This document shows positions 1 through 4,890 of a stretch of 6,754 nucleotides of DNA, in pieces. The translations under genes were made by a program, and so were the position numbers. This stretch comes from Clostridiaceae bacterium. GTDB lineage: Bacteria; Bacillota; Clostridia; Saccharofermentanales; DTU023. The stretch lies in the NCBI GenBank assembly GCA_012798865.1, contig JAAZMK010000116.1, positions 1 through 6,754 of the forward strand, read 5' to 3'. The notes under the pieces are model-generated. The model was given only the letters and a program-made list of their open reading frames with translations. It had not been told where the DNA came from and did not search any database. Each line of letters begins with the position of its first letter. Positions within the stretch are counted from its first letter, which is position 1.

Positions 1-1457
1 ATCATGCTATAAGGGAATCGCGTGATCGCGTGCGTGCCGCGATACGACACAGCGGCTATAATTTTCCTAAGGGACGTGTCATCGCGAGCTATGCTCCCGC
101 CTCGCTGCCGAAGCAGGGGAGCGCTTTTGATCTTCCGCTCGCACTTGCAGTTTTGACATCGTGCGATCAAGTTGTACGTATGGCAAAGGCACCGGAAACG
201 GCAGCATTCGGAGAGTTGTCACTTGACGGTCATGTCCGTTATGTTCATGGCGCACTGGGGCGCCTTCTTTCGTTGAAAGAACAAGGAATTCGACACGTCA
301 TCGGTCCTGCCGCTTGCGAAAGAGAAGCAAATGCCGTCGACTCCATTCGATATGAGGGTGTTAGCACGCTCAAGGAGGCGGTTCTGCGATATTCAGGTGT
401 CAGTAGCCCAAAGGGCGACGTCGCCATCGCATCAGCACCTGAGGATGCGCACGATTTGGAGATTTTTGATCCCTTCGGAATGATTCGAGGTCAGGAAGAG
501 GGAATTCGCGCATGTACAATCGCGGCAGCTGGATGGCATCCGATCCTACTAATGGGCGCTCCGGGGTGCGGCAAGACTTCTCTTGCATCCGTTATTCCGG
601 AGATTCTGCCTCCGCTTACTGTTGAGGAGTCACTTGAAATTTCAAGGATTTACAGTGTTTCCGGTCATGCTCCTCGTTCAGGAGATCTCGTCAAAAGTCG
701 ACCTTTTCGTCATACACATCACACAATTACGTGCGGCGCCCTTATCGGTGGCGGCATCATTCCAAGTCCTGGCGAATGTACGCTCGCGCACCGCGGTGTC
801 TTATTCCTAGACGAAGTGACTGAGATACAGCCCCGCGTTCTCGATGCTTTACGTGAACCTCTTGAAACGGGTCATATTCATCTTGCGCGCGCCGAGTGGA
901 GCGCGACTTTTCCTGCCGATTTTCTATTTGTGGCTGCGTGTAATCCCTGTAGATGCGGATACCTTTTGGAGCAGAAGGGTCAGTGTCGATGCGATGATGC
1001 GGCTGTCCGGCGTCACCTGTCGCGAATCAGCGGACCTCTCTTCGACCGTTTTGATCTTGTAGTATCCCTGACACGCGTTGATACACAGGAAATGATTTCC
1101 ATACCTGATACGGATTCCACGACTTCGACGATGCGCGCCAATGAGACGAAAAAGCTCATTTCAAACGCATGGGCGAAACAACAAGAGCGTGCGTCAAGGA
1201 GAGGGCTTACAAATTTCCTCAATGCAAAAGTCAGGGTGCCGGATCCTGAGCGCTACTTTGCCGTTAGCGATGATGCGATGACATTTGCAGCCGATATCGC
1301 CGACAGGAGAATGTTATCTGTGCGATCATTCTTTTCGATGTTGCGTATTGCCCGTACGATCGCTGACTTGGAGCAACATGAGTACATCAGAGAGATTGAT
1401 ATTGCTGAAGCAAGTCATTACAAGGCTCGACTGCCATTCGTAATGCCGCAGAATTGA
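1..1457 (+). CDS. comM: ComM/YifB family Mg-chelatase-like AAA+ ATPase (5' truncated)
   Basis: The gene enters from the left edge. The frame is open from the first complete codon at 3, and the residues before the GTG at 30 read HAIRESRDR, matching the family's conserved N-terminal region, so GTG 30 is not the start. Roughly 45 residues should lie outside; 484 are visible. Domains in order are the rest of the Lon-protease-like ChlI domain (to about 370, with GSAFDLPLAL), an AAA+ module with Walker A GAPGCGKT (555-578), the HHTI motif near 718, Walker B VLFLDE (798-815), NPCRCGY, and SRISGPLFDRFDL, then the C-terminal Mg-chelatase lid ending in ARTIADL. Known of the family: Gram-negative ComM is a hexameric helicase that drives branch migration during natural transformation. 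The role in Bacillota is not settled, so a transformation role here is inference, supported by dprA 10 bp downstream. The cysteine cluster around 943-990 resembles that of relatives. Confidence 0.94.
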   Translation, partial: HAIRESRDRVRAAIRHSGYNFPKGRVIASYAPASLPKQGSAFDLPLALAVLTSCDQVVRMAKAPETAAFGELSLDGHVRYVHGALGRLLSLKEQGIRHVIGPAACEREANAVDSIRYEGVSTLKEAVLRYSGVSSPKGDVAIASAPEDAHDLEIFDPFGMIRGQEEGIRACTIAAAGWHPILLMGAPGCGKTSLASVIPEILPPLTVEESLEISRIYSVSGHAPRSGDLVKSRPFRHTHHTITCGALIGGGIIPSPGECTLAHRGVLFLDEVTEIQPRVLDALREPLETGHIHLARAEWSATFPADFLFVAACNPCRCGYLLEQKGQCRCDDAAVRRHLSRISGPLFDRFDLVVSLTRVDTQEMISIPDTDSTTSTMRANETKKLISNAWAKQQERASRRGLTNFLNAKVRVPDPERYFAVSDDAMTFAADIADRRMLSVRSFFSMLRIARTIADLEQHEYIREIDIAEASHYKARLPFVMPQN

Positions 1458-1489
1458 GGCTAAGCGGATGACGGTAGCTCGGTTGAGGA
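1456..1489 (+). promoter_or_regulatory. two candidate ribosome binding sites for dprA
   Basis: GAGG at 1456-1459, overlapping the comM stop codon, lies 8 nt before ATG 1468. A second GAGGA at 1485-1489 lies 5 nt before the in-frame ATG 1495. I prefer 1468 because the extra residues (ARLRIAMAF) look like the first helix of the DprA N-terminal domain, but the Shine-Dalgarno evidence alone does not decide between them. Confidence 0.45.
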
Positions 1490-2601
1490 TCGCCATGGCG
1501 TTTACTAAGTCCGCCTCTTCACTTCGCATCCCGCATAGCGAGCGTTCCATCATTCTGGAGAAAGCTCATGGTCTTGAAGGGTTGCAGAATCAACTGCTCA
1601 CAATGAAAGACGAATCACCGCGACAAAACGAGCTCTACAGACGTTTTCTAAATGAATTGTCGCATACAGATGGTTTTCTTCCGACCACTGACAGTGATGC
1701 TGTTTCGATTGTTCATAGAGACTACCCGGAACGACTTCTTCATACTGACCAACCTCCTTCGATTCTTTTCTATCGCGGAAAATACATCTCTTCACTCAAT
1801 GATCCCTTTGTTATCACGGTCATCGGAACGCGTAATCCTTCCTTTTACGGTTTGGAAGTGACGAAGAAACTTTGCAAGGAAATGGTACGACGGGGCATTA
1901 CGATTGTTTCGGGCGGTGCTCGCGGCATTGATGGACAGGCGCACAGGACAGCAATCACGGGTGGTTCGGCGACTGTAGCCGTCCTTGGCTGCGGTGTTGA
2001 TATCGTGTACCCAAAAGAACACGCATCCCTATTCGAACAGATCGTCCGCAGTGGTGCGCTCGTCTCCGAATATCCCTTTGGAACTTTACCTCGAAAGCAT
2101 CATTTCCCAGCCAGAAATCGTATTTTAGCCGGTCTTTGCGACGCAGTGCTTGTGACGGAGGCGTCAAGCTTCAGCGGTACATTGATAACGGCGGGATTTG
2201 CAGCTGATTACGGAAGAGATGTCTGTGCGGTACCCGGATCAATCCTAAGCGGTACAAGTCGCAGTTGTCATGATCTGATTCGCGAAGGCGCCATTATAGT
2301 CGAATCGATTGACGATATTCCCCGCATACCTAGTCATCCGATCCATGGAGATGAATCGATCAATATATGCTGCTTATCTCCTTATTGCAATCAGCCTGAG
2401 ATGGCGCAGAATGATGTGAGCAAAGAAGAAGAATGTATTCTGAATCTTTTGGCGTCCGCTCCGCGGACCCTTCGTTCCATTTCGGAGCAATGCCATCTCG
2501 ATTTGCGTAAGACAGCGCTCTCATTAGCAAATTTGCAATCCAAGGGGCTTGTCAGCCTTTACCGCGGTCTATATGTACGATCTGGGGTCGTATCTGGGTA
2601 A
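1468..2601 (+). CDS. dprA: DNA processing protein DprA (RecA loader for incoming ssDNA)
   Basis: A 377-residue protein. DprA binds single-stranded DNA in the cytoplasm and loads RecA on it during natural transformation. The central Rossmann-like fold carries the family signatures: GTRNPSFYG (120-128), SGGARGIDGQAH (148-159), AVLGCGVDIVYP (171-182), SEYPFGTLP (200-208), FPARNRILAGL (213-223) and EASSFSGTLITA (231-242), followed by GRDVCAVPG. A C-terminal winged helix spans about 318-371 (EECILNLLASAP through LQSKGLVSLYRGLYV). The N-terminal ~70 residues are divergent: helices can be guessed, but the glycine pattern of the usual helix-hairpin-helix is not evident. ATG 1468 follows the comM stop by 10 bp, and ATG 1495 is an alternative start. 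The gene is probably cotranscribed with comM; it ends at TAA, and no terminator hairpin follows. Confidence 0.97.
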   Translation: MTVARLRIAMAFTKSASSLRIPHSERSIILEKAHGLEGLQNQLLTMKDESPRQNELYRRFLNELSHTDGFLPTTDSDAVSIVHRDYPERLLHTDQPPSILFYRGKYISSLNDPFVITVIGTRNPSFYGLEVTKKLCKEMVRRGITIVSGGARGIDGQAHRTAITGGSATVAVLGCGVDIVYPKEHASLFEQIVRSGALVSEYPFGTLPRKHHFPARNRILAGLCDAVLVTEASSFSGTLITAGFAADYGRDVCAVPGSILSGTSRSCHDLIREGAIIVESIDDIPRIPSHPIHGDESINICCLSPYCNQPEMAQNDVSKEEECILNLLASAPRTLRSISEQCHLDLRKTALSLANLQSKGLVSLYRGLYVRSGVVSG

Positions 2602-2641
2602 CATCTTTGCAATCTTTTTATCGTTTAGCTTTCTATCTTCT

Positions 2642-2672
2642 TTGACAGCGACAATTTTCTCATGTATATAAT
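2642..2672 (+). promoter_or_regulatory. vegetative sigma-factor promoter of topA
   Basis: Within the 99-bp gap between dprA and topA, a perfect -35 box TTGACA lies at 2642-2647. Two overlapping -10 boxes follow: TATATA at 2665-2670 (17-nt spacer, the optimal length) and the perfect TATAAT at 2667-2672 (19-nt spacer). Transcription should begin near 2678-2680, giving a leader of about 20 nt that includes GGAG at 2688-2691, 9 nt before the topA ATG. The rest of the gap (2602-2641) is pyrimidine-rich. I see no stem there, so readthrough from dprA remains possible. Confidence 0.75.
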
Positions 2673-2700
2673 GTTTGACTTCAGACTGGAGATTATTTGA

Positions 2701-4890
2701 ATGAGTAAAAAGACACTTGTGGTGGTGGAATCGCCCGCTAAAGCGAAGACAATCGCACGATATCTCGGACAATCCTTTGATGTCCGATCGTCTGTCGGAC
2801 ATATCCGTGATCTCCCGACTTCAACAATCGGAGTAGACATTAAGAATAAATTTGCCCCGATGTATATCACTATGCCCGGGAAAGATAAGATCGTCAGAGA
2901 ATTGAGAGGGGCCGCTGAAAAGGTTGACCGAGTGCTTCTCGCAACTGACCCCGACCGCGAAGGGGAGGCGATCGCTTGGCATTTGGCGTATCTGCTCAAT
3001 ATTGAGCCCGATAATCCTTGTCGTATCTCTTTCCATGAGATTACAAGCAAGGCAGTCAACGAGGCGGTCGACCATCCACGCCCAATTGACATCGACCTTG
3101 TCAATGCCCAGCAGTCGCGCCGTATCCTTGACAGGCTCGTCGGCTACGAATTGAGTCCGTTGCTCTGGCAAAAGATCAGGCGCGGTCTGTCTGCCGGTCG
3201 TGTCCAGTCTGTTGCGGCGCGTCTTGTCGTCATGCGCGAGCGCGAAATCGATTCTTTCGTACCTGAAGAATACTGGAAATTGCGGGCGCTTTTAAAGCAG
3301 AGCGCAGACGACACGCCATTTTCATCTCTATATCAGGGCGTGAAAAAAGGTGGTCGCGTATCGCGAATCAAGTTGTCTTCTAAAGACGATCTCGATATTC
3401 TCCTCGGAGAATTAGAGGGGAGTGACTTCGTTGTCGATCTAGTCAAACCGGGACAGCGCAAACGCCGCCCCTTTGCTCCATATACGACGAGCACGTTACA
3501 GCAGGCCGGTTCACGTACGTTCGGATTCACGTCTAGTCGCACAATGCGAGCCGCGCAGTCTCTATACGAGGGCATAACCCTCGGTCCACACGGACATACA
3601 TCGCTTGTGACGTATATTCGTACGGACTCCGTTCGTGTGTCCGCTGACGCCGTTCAAGCCGCCAGAGATTTGATCGCTGAACTATACGGTGATGCATATT
3701 TGCCGAAGAGAGCCCCATTTTATAAGAATAAGAGCAGCGCTCAAGATGCTCATGAGGCGATTCGCCCGTCTCACTTCGACTTGCCGCCATCACGCGTACG
3801 CGAATTCTTGACTTCCGATCAGTTTAAGATCTATGAGTTAATCTGGAACCGTTTTATAGCGTCGCAGATGGAAGTGGCAGTCTATGAGCGTGTTACGGTC
3901 GATATTCTCGCTGGCAATCACCTCTTTCGTTCGAGAGGTGAAAAACTAGTGTTCCCTGGTTGGCTTCGCCTATACGGCATAACGGGAGACGAGAAATCAG
4001 ATACAGATAAAAATGGTAATCGCGATGAGGATAACGAGCCTGAAATTGTCGATCTGCCTGTCCTTAATGAAGGCGAACGCCTTCTGCTTGATAAGCTCGT
4101 ACCCGAGCAAAAATTCACGCAACCGCCACCTCGCTACACAGAGGCTTCGCTGATCAGCGCGATGGAGGAGCTTGGCATCGGACGACCTTCGACATATGCG
4201 CCGACGATTTCTACGCTCTTTGATCGTATGTACGTTGAACGCGAGGGGCGTCAAATTAAACCGACCGAACTCGGCGTGACTGTTACCTGCATGCTGGAAG
4301 AGAATTTCCGCGACATTGTCGATACAGAATTTACGGCTGAATTGGAGAAGGAACTTGATGATGTCGAATCCGGCGAGCTCGACTGGGTTGAGCTTTTGGA
4401 GAAATTTTACGATTCTTTCCACCAAGATGTTGTGAATGCCAAGAAAACGGTAGAGAAAATCGTCATCGAGGATGAACCGACGGGACGAACTTGTCCTTTA
4501 TGTGAAGAGGGAGATCTTGTGATTCGTGTCGGACGTTACGGCAAGTTTATCGCTTGCACGCGCTATCCGGAGTGCAAATATTCCGAAGCGATCTCAGAGG
4601 AGACAAAATCGCATTGCCCGAAATGCCGGTCACCGATTCGTGTACGCAAGATTCGTCGCGGCAACCAGCTTTTCTTCTGCGATAAAACAAACGATCCCGA
4701 TTGTGATTTTACAAGTTTTGACTTGCCTATTGACGGAAAGGAATGCGACACATGCGGTAGCTATATGGTCCAGAAGAGATTCCGCGGACGCACCTACGAG
4801 CGCTGCAGTAATAAAGATTGTCCTACGAACGCAAAAAAGAAAAGGGCGACCACGAAGAAGACAAATAAGAAGGCGGAAGCAAAAGGGTGA
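2701..4890 (+). CDS. topA: DNA topoisomerase I (type IA)
   Basis: A 729-residue enzyme that relaxes negatively supercoiled DNA by a single-strand break and passage through a 5'-phosphotyrosyl link. The N-terminal Toprim domain has Glu10 in VVVESPAK and the metal-binding D83-x-D85-x-E87 in ATDPDREGEAIAW. RRILDRLVGYELSPLLW (140-156) and SAGRVQSVAARL (164-175) are conserved body motifs. The catalytic tyrosine is Tyr305 in TYIRTDS. A conserved block around 478-501 contains EELGIGRPSTYA. Three Cys4 zinc ribbons follow: C598/C601/C619/C625, C639/C642/C660/C668 and C682/C685/C702/C707. A lysine-rich tail, probably DNA-binding, ends the protein. The length and three-ribbon layout are normal for Bacillota. 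ATG 2701 has GGAG at 9-nt spacing and its own promoter. Its stop codon overlaps the GTG start of the next gene in GTGA. Confidence 0.99.
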   Translation: MSKKTLVVVESPAKAKTIARYLGQSFDVRSSVGHIRDLPTSTIGVDIKNKFAPMYITMPGKDKIVRELRGAAEKVDRVLLATDPDREGEAIAWHLAYLLNIEPDNPCRISFHEITSKAVNEAVDHPRPIDIDLVNAQQSRRILDRLVGYELSPLLWQKIRRGLSAGRVQSVAARLVVMREREIDSFVPEEYWKLRALLKQSADDTPFSSLYQGVKKGGRVSRIKLSSKDDLDILLGELEGSDFVVDLVKPGQRKRRPFAPYTTSTLQQAGSRTFGFTSSRTMRAAQSLYEGITLGPHGHTSLVTYIRTDSVRVSADAVQAARDLIAELYGDAYLPKRAPFYKNKSSAQDAHEAIRPSHFDLPPSRVREFLTSDQFKIYELIWNRFIASQMEVAVYERVTVDILAGNHLFRSRGEKLVFPGWLRLYGITGDEKSDTDKNGNRDEDNEPEIVDLPVLNEGERLLLDKLVPEQKFTQPPPRYTEASLISAMEELGIGRPSTYAPTISTLFDRMYVEREGRQIKPTELGVTVTCMLEENFRDIVDTEFTAELEKELDDVESGELDWVELLEKFYDSFHQDVVNAKKTVEKIVIEDEPTGRTCPLCEEGDLVIRVGRYGKFIACTRYPECKYSEAISEETKSHCPKCRSPIRVRKIRRGNQLFFCDKTNDPDCDFTSFDLPIDGKECDTCGSYMVQKRFRGRTYERCSNKDCPTNAKKKRATTKKTNKKAEAKG

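Noticed and set aside
30..32. GTG at 30 as the start of the ComM-like protein
   Set aside because: The frame is open upstream to base 3 and encodes family-conserved residues (RESRDR before VRAAI), so the gene begins outside the window.
153..181. TTGACA inside comM as an internal promoter
   Set aside because: At 17-nt spacing the -10 position reads ACGTAT, a poor match, and it is in conserved coding sequence.
2602..2641. Terminator after dprA
   Set aside because: The stretch is T-rich, but I could find no inverted repeat able to form a stem before it.
2625..3104. 159-codon minus-strand open frame over the topA start
   Set aside because: It is antisense to the Toprim domain, its translation is low-complexity Ser/Arg-rich, and it runs across the topA promoter; treated as a shadow.
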